Part shown: positions 29,245-37,332 of the stretch, piece by piece
How the letters are laid out: every line of letters starts with the position of its first letter
Numbering within the stretch: the first letter of the stretch is position 1
Assembly (NCBI GenBank): GCA_017427775.1
Contig: JAFRSD010000015.1
Span: forward strand, 62,001 to 126,000
DNA length: 64,000 nucleotides
Reading direction: 5' to 3'
DNA from: Lachnospiraceae bacterium
GTDB lineage: Bacteria > Bacillota > Clostridia > Lachnospirales > Lachnospiraceae
The notes under the pieces: generated by a model
What the model saw: the letters and a program-made list of their open reading frames with translations, nothing else
Databases searched by the model: none
Told to the model about the DNA's origin: nothing
Made by a program: the position numbers and the translations under genes

Positions 29245-30719
29245 TTGTCCAACTCCTCTCCGAGTTCCAGCGCTCTCAAGGAGGCCTTCGCCTTGTTCAG
29301 GCATTCCTCATATTCTTTCTCGGGTACGGAATCCGCTACGATGCCGGCACCGCTCCGGACAAATACGCGTCCGTTCTTCTTATAGGCAAGCCTTATGGCG
29401 ATGCAGGTATCCATGTTGCCGGTAAAATCGATGTATCCGATTGCGCCGCCGTAGATGCCGCGCTTGTTGTTCTCCAGTTCCGCGATCAGCTCGCAGGCGC
29501 GGATCTTCGGGGCTCCGGAAAGGGTTCCCGCAGGCAGTACCGAAGCAATCGCGTCAAGCGCGTCGCAACCGTCTTTGATCTCGCCGCGCACCGTTGAACC
29601 GATGTGCATTACATGGGAGAAGCGTTCCACCGAGCGGAGCTTTTCCACCTCAACCGTTCCGAACTTACTGATGCGTCCGAGATCGTTCCGTCCGAGGTCT
29701 ACAAGCATGTTGTGTTCCGCAAGTTCCTTCTCGTCGGCAAGCAGTTCCTTCTCAAGCGCGATATCCTCTTCCTCGGTCTTTCCTCTCGGTCTCGTTCCGG
29801 CGAGGGGAAATGTGTGCAGCACGCCGTCCTCAAGTTTGACAAGGGTCTCCGGCGAGGCGCCAGCCACTTCGACATCCGTTCCCGAGAAGTAGAACATGTA
29901 CGGCGACGGATTGATGGTCCGGAGCATCCGGTACGTATTCAAAAGGCTTCCCTCAAACGGTGCCGAGAGGCGGTTCGAAAGGACGATCTGGAAGATGTCT
30001 CCCTCGTGGATGTGATGCTTGGCCTTCTCAACCATCTCGCAATACTGTTCTTTCGTAAACAGCGGGGTGACCTCCCCGAGAAGCCTTCCCGCCGGTTCCT
30101 CCTTCTTCTCGCCGTGCCGCAGAAGCTGTTCCAGCTGCTTGATGTCCCATACGGCTTTCCGGTAATTGGTTTCGGGGTCGTCCGTCTGCATATTGGCGAT
30201 CAGGATAATTTTCTGCCGTATATTGTCAAATGTGATGATCTTATCGAACAGCATCAGGTCGACGTCCCGGAACTGCTCCGTGTCGGTAACGTCCCTCCGG
30301 ATGCTCGGCTCGCTGTATCCGAAATAATCGTAGGCGAAATACCCCATCAGTCCGCCGGTGAAAGGCGGAAGGTTCGTAAACCGGGGGCTTCTGTAATGCG
30401 AAAGCACTTCTCTTAAATAATCATTCGGATTGCCGGTAACGTATTTTACTTTGCCGGCTTCGAGAACACCGTTCACGGTTCCGCCCACACAGGTGATCGC
30501 CGAGATCGGGTCAAATCCGAGGAAGGTGTAGCGTCCCCATGTCTCGTCCGCCTGTGCCGACTCCAGCATGAATGTATGCTTTGAAATGTTCTTCAAAATC
30601 CGGAGCGCCTCGATTGGCGTGATAAAATCGGACAGGATCTCGCCGCTTACCGGGATAACATCATATTGGCCGGTGGCCGCAAGCTGCTTTACTTCTTCAA
30701 GATCGGGAAAGATTCTCAT
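29241..30719 (-). CDS. trpE: Anthranilate synthase component I
   Basis: It makes anthranilate from chorismate with TrpG. The protein (492 residues) has the tryptophan feedback-site element MLES at 51-54, and the chorismate-binding region shows FQIVLSNR, SPETLVKLEDG, AGTRPRGKTEEED, HNMLVDLGRNDLG, GTLSGAPKIRA and YGGAIGYIDF. The ATG at 30719 follows GGAGG by 5 bases. It is the first gene of trpEGDCFBA, controlled by a T-box about 190 bases upstream. Confidence 0.96.
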   Translation of the reverse strand: MRIFPDLEEVKQLAATGQYDVIPVSGEILSDFITPIEALRILKNISKHTFMLESAQADETWGRYTFLGFDPISAITCVGGTVNGVLEAGKVKYVTGNPNDYLREVLSHYRSPRFTNLPPFTGGLMGYFAYDYFGYSEPSIRRDVTDTEQFRDVDLMLFDKIITFDNIRQKIILIANMQTDDPETNYRKAVWDIKQLEQLLRHGEKKEEPAGRLLGEVTPLFTKEQYCEMVEKAKHHIHEGDIFQIVLSNRLSAPFEGSLLNTYRMLRTINPSPYMFYFSGTDVEVAGASPETLVKLEDGVLHTFPLAGTRPRGKTEEEDIALEKELLADEKELAEHNMLVDLGRNDLGRISKFGTVEVEKLRSVERFSHVMHIGSTVRGEIKDGCDALDAIASVLPAGTLSGAPKIRACELIAELENNKRGIYGGAIGYIDFTGNMDTCIAIRLAYKKNGRVFVRSGAGIVADSVPEKEYEECLNKAKASLRALELGEELDK

Positions 30720-30756
30720 AAATACCTCCATAGTTTCCGGTCGTCTGCGCACACTC

Positions 30757-30897
30757 GCGAACTTCGTTCGCTCGTTATACGTATGCTCGGTTTTTCTACG
30801 CTGGCTTCGTCAGCTGATTGCAATCCGATATGCGTTTGCTCCTTCGAAAACAAGTTTTCACGGAGCATCCGCACACCGAATTGCAACTGCTTCGCAG
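30757..30897. repeat. Hairpin-rich block in the trp leader, possible small repetitive element
   Basis: Between the T-box terminator and trpE lie several short stems with a CTTCG-type loop: 30757-30771 (GCGAAC/GTTCGC), 30800-30814 (GCTGGC/GTCAGC) and 30887-30897 (CTGC/GCAG). A longer imperfect stem has arms around ATTGCAATC (30816-30825) and AATTGCAA (30879-30886) enclosing GCTCC/GGAGC (30838-30842 and 30862-30866). No coding potential is seen. It resembles a MITE or REP-like insertion; no second copy is in the window. Confidence 0.5.
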
Positions 30898-30910
30898 GAA
30901 AAACTCTCGC

Positions 30911-31204
30911 TTAAAACGCAAACGTCCTTGACAGAATTGCTTCTGTCAAGGACGAATATACTCATTCGCGGTGCCACCTTGATTCACGGGAGTTCCCGTG
31001 CTCTCTGCAGGATACCATCATATCCCCGGCAAGTTACGCCTGCCTGCGCGTCGCAGAATACTCCGGGACTGACCCGTTTGACTGCGCCCTCAGCGGTCCA
31101 TTTGACAATGTGTTTCTTGCCTGATTCTCATCCTCGCAGGCTCTCTGTAAAGGCATCGTTGCCGTTATCTCCGCATCAACGGTTTTCGCTATATGCAATT
31201 TTCA
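30911..31204 (-). promoter_or_regulatory. T-box riboswitch (tryptophan tRNA sensor) of the trp operon
   Basis: On the minus strand the leader carries a stem I region with CAGAGAG and GATGAGAATC elements and a probable UGG (Trp) specifier at 31100-31098 in an AAATGGACC context. The T-box bulge AGGTGGCACCGCG is near 30980-30968. A 14-bp terminator stem (30955-30942 and 30937-30924) is followed by TTTGCGTTTT. Low Trp-tRNA charging would allow read-through into trpE. The specifier matches the pathway, which supports the call. Confidence 0.92.
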
Positions 31205-31210
31205 ATCGTG

Positions 31211-31239
31211 ATTATAGCAACCCTGCATCCGTTCGTCAA
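31211..31239 (-). promoter_or_regulatory. Sigma-A promoter of the trp operon
   Basis: -35 TTGACG (31239-31234), 17-bp spacer, perfect -10 TATAAT (31216-31211). Confidence 0.9.
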
Positions 31240-31292
31240 CGGAAAATAATTACGCATTCCGCCGCGAAACTTCATACAAATACCCGGCCATT

Positions 31293-32975
31293 TTACGACT
31301 CCGTATTCCCGACGATCGCCCCCGAAGTCCAAAGACTGTCCTCGGTACGTAGCTCACACACGATCACCGCGGGGCCCTTTCTGGTAAATACATCACGGAA
31401 CACTTCCTCGGCTTCCGCCTTGGTCCGTACCCGGTAACCCGGGATGCCGACCGCCTCCGCGATACGCACATAATCGGGTCCGCCCGGAAGCTCGGTCTCG
31501 TAGAACCGGTCATCACAGAACATATGCTGCCATTGGTGCACCAGTCCGAGCGCGTGATTGTCAAAAACAATATCGATAACCGGAAGTCCGTAGCGGGCTA
31601 CCGTCGTCAGTTCATTCATATTCATACGGAAACATCCGTCGCCGGTGATATTGATCACCTTTTCCCCGGGGCAGGCAAATGCCGCGCCGATCGCCGCAGG
31701 CAGTCCGTAGCCCATCGTACCGAGCCCGCCGGAGGTTAAAAACCGATGCGGCTTCGTCACGCAATAATTTCGTGCCATCCACATTTGATGCTGTCCTACA
31801 TCTGTAGAAAGAATCGCATTTCCGGCTGTGATCCGGTCAATCAGCATCGCAAGATACGTTCCGCTCAGTTCGTTTCCGGAACCGGGTTCGAAAAGCCGGA
31901 GTCCTTCCGCGCGGTCCTGTTCCCGGAGTTCGCACATCCGCTTCATCCACTCTCCGTGGTCCTTCTTTGAAACATAGGACTGATACCCCGCGAGACTCTC
32001 TTTCACATCGCCGAGGATCCATGCGTCCACATGCACATTCTTATTCACTTCGGCCGCATCGAGATCGATCTGACAGATTTTCGCGTTCGGAAGCCATTCC
32101 ATATTGCCGCCGGTCACTCTCTCGCTGAAACGTACGCCGAGTGCCAGAACGCAGTCGCTCTCGCGAAGCGCCGTATTGGCCGCCTTTGTGCCGTGCTGTC
32201 CGACCATGCCGAGATATCGGCAGCCGCTGCCCGGGTATGCGCTCTTACCCATCAGTGTTTCGCATACGGGCGCATCAAGAAAATCCGCAAGCGCAGCGAT
32301 TTCCTCTTCCGCACCTGCCGCCACTGCTCCGCCGCCGGTCAGGATTACCGGGCGCTCTGCCGAGGCAACGATCTCCCACAGCTTTTTCGCGTCGCCGCTC
32401 TCCTGCTGCGCGGACTTCTTCTTATCGGCATGTCCGTACGCGCGCCTGCAGGCAGCCGTATATTCCTCCTCGCTGAGTTCCGCCTGCGTGACATCTTTCG
32501 CGATGTCGACAAGAACCGGTCCCTTCCGTCCGCTTCCCGCGATCCGGAACGCTCTCGTCAGCGTGCCGGGCAGTTCGTGAACGTCTTTTACGAGGAAATT
32601 ATGCTTTGTGATCGGAAGCGTGATACCGAAAATATCCACCTCCTGGAAACTGTCCTTTCCGATGGAATCCACGGCTACATTACAGGTAATGGCAACCACG
32701 GGGACACTGTCCATCATCGCGGTGGCGATACCGGTAACCAGATTGGTCGCTCCGGGTCCGCTCGTCGCCATGCAGACACCGATTCTTCCGCTTGCTCTGG
32801 CGTAACCGTCGGCCGCATGGGCGGCACCCTGTTCGTGCGCCGTCAGGACATGACGAATCCCGCGGTCACGGCACAATGCGTCATACAGCGCAAGATTGGT
32901 CGCTCCGGGATACCCGAATACCGTATCTACGCCCTGCTCATGAAGACATCGGATTACATTTTCCGCTCCGGTCAT
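31293..32975 (-). CDS. ilvB: Acetolactate synthase large subunit
   Basis: A ThDP-dependent enzyme that condenses pyruvate to acetolactate, or pyruvate with 2-ketobutyrate, in branched-chain amino acid synthesis. Catalytic Glu48 sits in AHEQGAAHAADGYA. The ThDP motif begins GDGCFRMNMNELTTVARYG and ends at Asn in VFDNHALG. The FAD-binding middle domain is present. The usual GYPGG opening is GYPGATNLALYDAL here, a small deviation. No regulatory ilvN gene is adjacent, so the small subunit must lie elsewhere or be absent. RBS AAAGGAA precedes the ATG. A catabolic acetolactate synthase cannot be excluded. Confidence 0.85.
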   Translation of the reverse strand: MTGAENVIRCLHEQGVDTVFGYPGATNLALYDALCRDRGIRHVLTAHEQGAAHAADGYARASGRIGVCMATSGPGATNLVTGIATAMMDSVPVVAITCNVAVDSIGKDSFQEVDIFGITLPITKHNFLVKDVHELPGTLTRAFRIAGSGRKGPVLVDIAKDVTQAELSEEEYTAACRRAYGHADKKKSAQQESGDAKKLWEIVASAERPVILTGGGAVAAGAEEEIAALADFLDAPVCETLMGKSAYPGSGCRYLGMVGQHGTKAANTALRESDCVLALGVRFSERVTGGNMEWLPNAKICQIDLDAAEVNKNVHVDAWILGDVKESLAGYQSYVSKKDHGEWMKRMCELREQDRAEGLRLFEPGSGNELSGTYLAMLIDRITAGNAILSTDVGQHQMWMARNYCVTKPHRFLTSGGLGTMGYGLPAAIGAAFACPGEKVINITGDGCFRMNMNELTTVARYGLPVIDIVFDNHALGLVHQWQHMFCDDRFYETELPGGPDYVRIAEAVGIPGYRVRTKAEAEEVFRDVFTRKGPAVIVCELRTEDSLWTSGAIVGNTES

Positions 32976-33023
32976 GGAATTCCTTTCTCCGGACCATTGT
33001 CCGGTTCCTGTATCGTCAGCCGT

Positions 33024-34439
33024 TTACCGGCTCTGCATTTCATCGACCTTCGACCAGTCGACAACCTTGATGTTGTCACCCCACAGCTGTACGGCAAGCT
33101 TCTCCATACGCGATCTTGAGAAGCCCTTTCCGTCTCCGAACTTCAGACAGCCGTGCTCGCTTGCAAGCGCATCCGAATAATCCTGCAGCGCATATACCGT
33201 AAAATGACACCGCGAACGGAACCGAGTTCCGTCGTAGTTATAATGGTTTACAAGCGGAATGATTGTACTTTCCTTGATATACTTGGTGTCACCGTCTTTA
33301 TAGAACTCGACATACGCCATTCCTTCAAGCTCGCAGTCCGCGCTCTTAAAGATCGAAAGGAAGTTGCCGAGCGAATAATATACGGGCATCTTTCCGCCGT
33401 CCGGACGGGTCACGATCTCCATCGGCTCGCATATATGCGGATGTGCACCGATCACGACATCGACACCGTATTCTGCGAATTTCTTCGTCCACTCTTTCTG
33501 GTAAGAGGAAACGGAAAGCGAGTACTCCGTTCCCCAGTGGGGAAATACGACTACGAAATCGGCCATCTCCTTTGCCCTCTGCACATCGCTCTTCACGCGG
33601 TTAGCTTCGAGGACGTCGATGGAATAAGGCGCTTCCTTAAGTGCCGTCGAAAGGTTCACACCGTAGGTATAATTCAAAAGCGCGATACGGATTCCGTATT
33701 TCTCCACGACGGTGATCTTCTCCTGGGACTCCGCGCTGTCATGCATGCCGAGGACGGTCATTTCCGGATATTTCTTCCAGAAATCCATAGTCGCCTGAAT
33801 GGCCTTATAACCGTAATCGGAAGAGTGATTGGTCGCGGAAGTAACTACGTTAAATCCGGCCTTCATGAACTCTTCGGCCGCTTCGTAAGGCGTATTAAAC
33901 GTTGCGTAACCGTGGTAGGAACCCCAGCGGTTCTTCTGTTTGATATAGTCTATCTCGGTCCCGGAAGCGGAATAGCCGCCGTCTCCGCCGAGCGGAGTCT
34001 CCTGATTGATCACGGCGTAATCCGCCATTCTCACGTAAGGCTCAATGTTTTCATAATAGCCGGCAAAGCTGAATTTGCCGTCGCCGAGATATCCGTCTTC
34101 GAGAATATCCCAGTCAAAAAGGTTATCCCCTACCGCCACCAGCGAAACAACCTTCGGCAACGGAGTCGGCGTCGGTGTGGGGGAAGGCGTATTGGTCGGT
34201 GTCAGCGTGGGAACCGGCGTGTCCGTCAGTCTGACGATCTGTGTCGGCGCTCCCGGGGTACCGCTGATCTCTCCTTCGGAAGGCTTGCTGCGGCCCTTCC
34301 ACCAGCTGCCGATAATCCATACAAAGCATCCCAGAAGGAGAACGGCGGTTACGCCGATCAGCACTTTTCTGCGCTGACGATTCCTTCTCTTCTTCTCCTG
34401 ATAGGCTTTTCGAAGTCTCTCATATTCTTGACGATTCAA
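33024..34439 (-). CDS. CapA family metallophosphatase-like membrane protein
   Basis: A 471-residue protein with a basic cytoplasmic N-terminus, one membrane helix (about 25-46), a Thr/Pro-rich spacer (about 72-94, TPTPTPTP-type) and an extracytoplasmic CapA domain. Domain marks are VAVGDNLF with metal-binding Asp, YAVINQETPLG, TSATNHSSDYG, FPHWGTEY, GAHPHICEP and VYYSLGNF. CapA/PgsA proteins act in poly-gamma-glutamate synthesis or export, but most clostridial homologues are not next to pgsB/C genes, and none are here. The role is therefore open. It has its own promoter, divergent from pilT, and ilvB lies 48 bases downstream. Confidence 0.85.
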   Translation of the reverse strand: MNRQEYERLRKAYQEKKRRNRQRRKVLIGVTAVLLLGCFVWIIGSWWKGRSKPSEGEISGTPGAPTQIVRLTDTPVPTLTPTNTPSPTPTPTPLPKVVSLVAVGDNLFDWDILEDGYLGDGKFSFAGYYENIEPYVRMADYAVINQETPLGGDGGYSASGTEIDYIKQKNRWGSYHGYATFNTPYEAAEEFMKAGFNVVTSATNHSSDYGYKAIQATMDFWKKYPEMTVLGMHDSAESQEKITVVEKYGIRIALLNYTYGVNLSTALKEAPYSIDVLEANRVKSDVQRAKEMADFVVVFPHWGTEYSLSVSSYQKEWTKKFAEYGVDVVIGAHPHICEPMEIVTRPDGGKMPVYYSLGNFLSIFKSADCELEGMAYVEFYKDGDTKYIKESTIIPLVNHYNYDGTRFRSRCHFTVYALQDYSDALASEHGCLKFGDGKGFSRSRMEKLAVQLWGDNIKVVDWSKVDEMQSR

Positions 34440-34491
34440 AACTTACCTCCTTCGGAATTCGCATTCCGGAGTTCTCTTCATATTCATTGCT

Positions 34492-34521
34492 ATTTTACTA
34501 CTTTACTAAACTTCCGTGCAA
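34492..34521 (-). promoter_or_regulatory. Promoter of the capA-like gene
   Basis: -35 TTGCAC (34521-34516), 18-bp spacer, -10 TAAAAT (34497-34492), about 52 bases before the ATG. Confidence 0.6.
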
Positions 34522-34625
34522 ACTTCAAGTCCCTGTTGTCATCCATAACTATGGGCCAAATAGAAAAAAGTGCAAAAAACTTCAAAAAAAGTTGAAAAAC
34601 CATATACCATTTTCCGAAATTATAT

Positions 34626-34633
34626 GCTACAAT
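34626..34633 (+). promoter_or_regulatory. Extended -10 of pilT
   Basis: G-C-TACAAT at 34626-34633 preceded by T at 34625 forms an extended TGnTACAAT -10 box; no good -35 is visible. It lies about 45 bases before the pilT start. An A-rich stretch lies further upstream (34560-34605). Confidence 0.5.
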
Positions 34634-34678
34634 AGTTTAGTCAGTAAAAAACCACTACTATTTCAGGAGGGGATAGCA

Positions 34679-35734
34679 ATGACTTTCGCAGAACTGTTGG
34701 AAATGGCTACCGACATTAACTGTTCGGATATCCACATCACTGTCGGAACTTCGCTCGCTTTGAGAAGATTCGGTGAACTCCGTATTTTGGAACCCGCACC
34801 CAGTGCCGAGGAGTCCAAGCAAATGATTTATTCAATCCTCAGCGAGGACCAGCGCAGATTTGTCGATGCAGGCAATGACCTTGATGTCGGTGTTATGCTT
34901 CCGGACGGCCGCCGTATCCGTGCCAACGTTTATCATCAGCGTAACAACCTTGCATGCAGCATCCGTATTTTGGAGCAGAATATTCCTTCCTTTGCGGAAC
35001 TCGGTCTTCCCAATGCGATCAAGGATATGGCAGAGACGCCCCGCGGACTCGTACTTGTAACCGGTCCTACCGGTAGCGGTAAGTCCACGACGCTTGCTTC
35101 GATGGTTGCTTACATCAACAAGACCCGCGCCCGTCACATCATCACGATTGAGGACCCGATCGAGTATGTATATCCTTACAACAAGGCTATGATCCATCAG
35201 CGTGAGGTTGGCCGTGATGTAGATAACTTCTCATCCGCTCTCCGTTCCGCACTTCGTGAGGACCCCGATATCATCCTTGTAGGTGAGATGCGTGACTTCG
35301 AAACGATTCAGGCCGCTATCAGCGCAGCTGAGACCGGACACCTCGTTCTTTCCACCCTGCACACGACTTCCGCTGCACAGACGATCGAGCGTATCATCGA
35401 CGCGTGTCCGCTTGAAGGCCGTGACCAGATCCGTAACCAGTTCTCGAACGTAATCCGCGGTGTATTCACACAGCAGCTGCTTCAGAGAAGCGACGGACAG
35501 GGCCGTGTACTTGCATCCGAGGTTATGATCGGAACGCCTGCCATCACGAACCTGATTCGTGAGAACAAGACCCTGCAGATTCCTGCAATGATGCAGGCAG
35601 GCCGCAGCGCCGGAATGCGTACCATGAACGACGACCTTGCAAACCTGATCCGTCAGGACCTCATCACCAAGGAAGAGGGCTACAAGGTATCTCCGGATGC
35701 TTCCGCACTCAGAAAGATCCTTGCAGGTACCTGA
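34679..35734 (+). CDS. pilT: PilT-like twitching motility ATPase
   Basis: A cytoplasmic hexameric ATPase that retracts type IV pili. It has 351 residues. The N-terminal PAS-like domain carries the typical DIHITVG opening. The ATPase core has Walker A GPTGSGKST at 129-137, Asp box IITIEDPIEYV, Walker B DPDIILVGEMRD, and the His box ETGHLVLSTLHT. The C-terminal AITNLIREN matches the AIRNLIRE motif specific to PilT. RBS AGGAGGGG precedes the ATG. No other pilus gene is nearby, so it is an orphan here, flanked by capA-like and nucleotidase genes. A strong terminator follows. Confidence 0.93.
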   Translation: MTFAELLEMATDINCSDIHITVGTSLALRRFGELRILEPAPSAEESKQMIYSILSEDQRRFVDAGNDLDVGVMLPDGRRIRANVYHQRNNLACSIRILEQNIPSFAELGLPNAIKDMAETPRGLVLVTGPTGSGKSTTLASMVAYINKTRARHIITIEDPIEYVYPYNKAMIHQREVGRDVDNFSSALRSALREDPDIILVGEMRDFETIQAAISAAETGHLVLSTLHTTSAAQTIERIIDACPLEGRDQIRNQFSNVIRGVFTQQLLQRSDGQGRVLASEVMIGTPAITNLIRENKTLQIPAMMQAGRSAGMRTMNDDLANLIRQDLITKEEGYKVSPDASALRKILAGT

Positions 35735-35760
35735 TCGGTATAAACAACTTAGAGCAAACG

Positions 35761-35792
35761 AAATCCCCGGAGAACGCTCCGGGGATTTTTTT
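35761..35792 (+). terminator. Terminator of pilT
   Basis: 10-bp stem AAATCCCCGG/CCGGGGATTT (35761-35770 and 35779-35788) running into a T tract, 26 bases after the pilT stop. Confidence 0.93.
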
Positions 35793-35847
35793 CGGTTTTA
35801 TGGATGCGGCAAATGTGCCGCGCACGGCACTCCCCGAAACAGTTCTC

Positions 35848-37314
35848 CTATTCGAGGATCGTGATCCGGCCGTCAACCTTCGCGTCGAGTCCGTTGTTGG
35901 TCGCGAAATACTCTTCGATGATGTTGTTCACGGAAGTTGCCACAACACGAGGCTTCATATTGGGCTTAACCTCTTCAAGCGGTACGCCGAAGAATTCATC
36001 GAAATTGTTGTAGTGATAAGCCTGTATTCCGAGTTTGATCCGCATATCATCGGTAATCTCTTCACCCTTAAAAGTAAAACCTTCTATCGTGTGTGTCGAC
36101 TTACGATACGTTACGCGAAGGGCGCTCGAAATCTGATAGAACTCCGTCTCGCCGATCCACGCCTCATCACGGAAAAGGTGCTGAAAAATCCGACGGATCT
36201 GCGCGCCGGTTACCTCAACCATATACAGGTTATCGTCGAACGGCGTGTTCTCCACCATATCCTGGTACTCGATGACCGGCCCGAGTTCCTTCTTGCGAAT
36301 GCTTCCCGAGCCAAATAACATAACATCATAGCTTGCTTCCCACGCCATCAGGTCGGCGTAGAGGTTGCCCATCTCAGTTTCCTGCTCACGGCACGGATGC
36401 GTCAGTTTGCGCGCCCAGCGTGTCACAACGCGTTTGTATTTGCTGTCGGTCTTCGTGCGGTAGCTGTCGAGCAGCTCCTCCATGATCTCATCCTTCGGAG
36501 CGGTGTCCTCGTTGATTGGAACCGGACGCCATTTCCAGTCTTCGATGACCTTTTTCTCGGTATCATACTGTAAATCGAAACGCCCGATCAAACCCGTACC
36601 GGTTCCTGCCTGTACGATTGGGATACCGTTCACCACATCGGCCTGTTCCATGAATGTATGCGAGTGTCCGCCGATGATCAGATTCACGCCCCAGTCGGGG
36701 TCAAGCATCTCGGCAAGCTTGCAGTCGTTCTCGTAACCGATATGCGTTAAGAGAATCGTCATATCGGTACGGATGGTCCGATAGTTGTCGCAGATAATGC
36801 CGACTTCCTTCGCTGCCGATTCGAGATCGATAAAGGTACCGATGATCTTCTCGGAACGCGTGGATGCAAGCACCTCTTCGGTCAGAATACCGATGAACAT
36901 GATGCGCATTCCGCCGACATCAATATTGACGTACGGAGTAAATACGCGTGCGTTATTCATCGTAATGAAAAGGTTCGCGTTTACGATCGGGAACTTGGCG
37001 CATTTTTCAAGGAACAACAGGTGGGCAAATCCGTAGTCAACCTCGTGGTTTCCGATCGTCGCGACATCGGGATTCAGATTGTTCATCAGATCGATCGTCG
37101 AGAGCCCCTGATACTCGGAGTCGATGACCGAGCCCCGGAACATGTCACCCGCGATGGCGTAGATGACATTTTCCTTCTCTTTGCGGACCTTGTTTACGTA
37201 TCCCGCGAGACGGGTCAGACCGCCGGTCTCCTTTCCATCGGTTTCCTTCGGCAGAAAATCGCCGTGCAGGTCGTTTGAATGTAAGATTGTCAGTTTTTTA
37301 ATACTGTCACCCAT
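35848..37314 (-). CDS. 5'-nucleotidase/UshA-type metallophosphatase without signal peptide
   Basis: A 488-residue two-domain enzyme. The N-terminal metallophosphatase domain has LTILHSNDLHG, AIAGDMFRGS, TIGNHEVDYG and GGHSHTF metal-site motifs in the standard order. The C-terminal 5'-nucleotidase domain (about 300-488) contains MGNLYADLM, FGSGSIRK and a substrate-stacking region near NFDEFFG. Unlike UshA or YfkN it has no signal peptide or anchor, so it should be cytoplasmic. Likely substrates are nucleotides or related phosphoesters; not determinable from the sequence. It begins 18 bases after the lipoprotein gene and may share its transcript. Confidence 0.88.
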   Translation of the reverse strand: MGDSIKKLTILHSNDLHGDFLPKETDGKETGGLTRLAGYVNKVRKEKENVIYAIAGDMFRGSVIDSEYQGLSTIDLMNNLNPDVATIGNHEVDYGFAHLLFLEKCAKFPIVNANLFITMNNARVFTPYVNIDVGGMRIMFIGILTEEVLASTRSEKIIGTFIDLESAAKEVGIICDNYRTIRTDMTILLTHIGYENDCKLAEMLDPDWGVNLIIGGHSHTFMEQADVVNGIPIVQAGTGTGLIGRFDLQYDTEKKVIEDWKWRPVPINEDTAPKDEIMEELLDSYRTKTDSKYKRVVTRWARKLTHPCREQETEMGNLYADLMAWEASYDVMLFGSGSIRKKELGPVIEYQDMVENTPFDDNLYMVEVTGAQIRRIFQHLFRDEAWIGETEFYQISSALRVTYRKSTHTIEGFTFKGEEITDDMRIKLGIQAYHYNNFDEFFGVPLEEVKPNMKPRVVATSVNNIIEEYFATNNGLDAKVDGRITILE

Positions 37315-37332
37315 AAATCACCCCAAAGATTT

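Noticed and set aside
33153..34595. A 480-codon plus-strand frame opposite the capA-like gene
   Set aside because: It is the shadow of a well-supported CapA protein and lacks a ribosome binding site.
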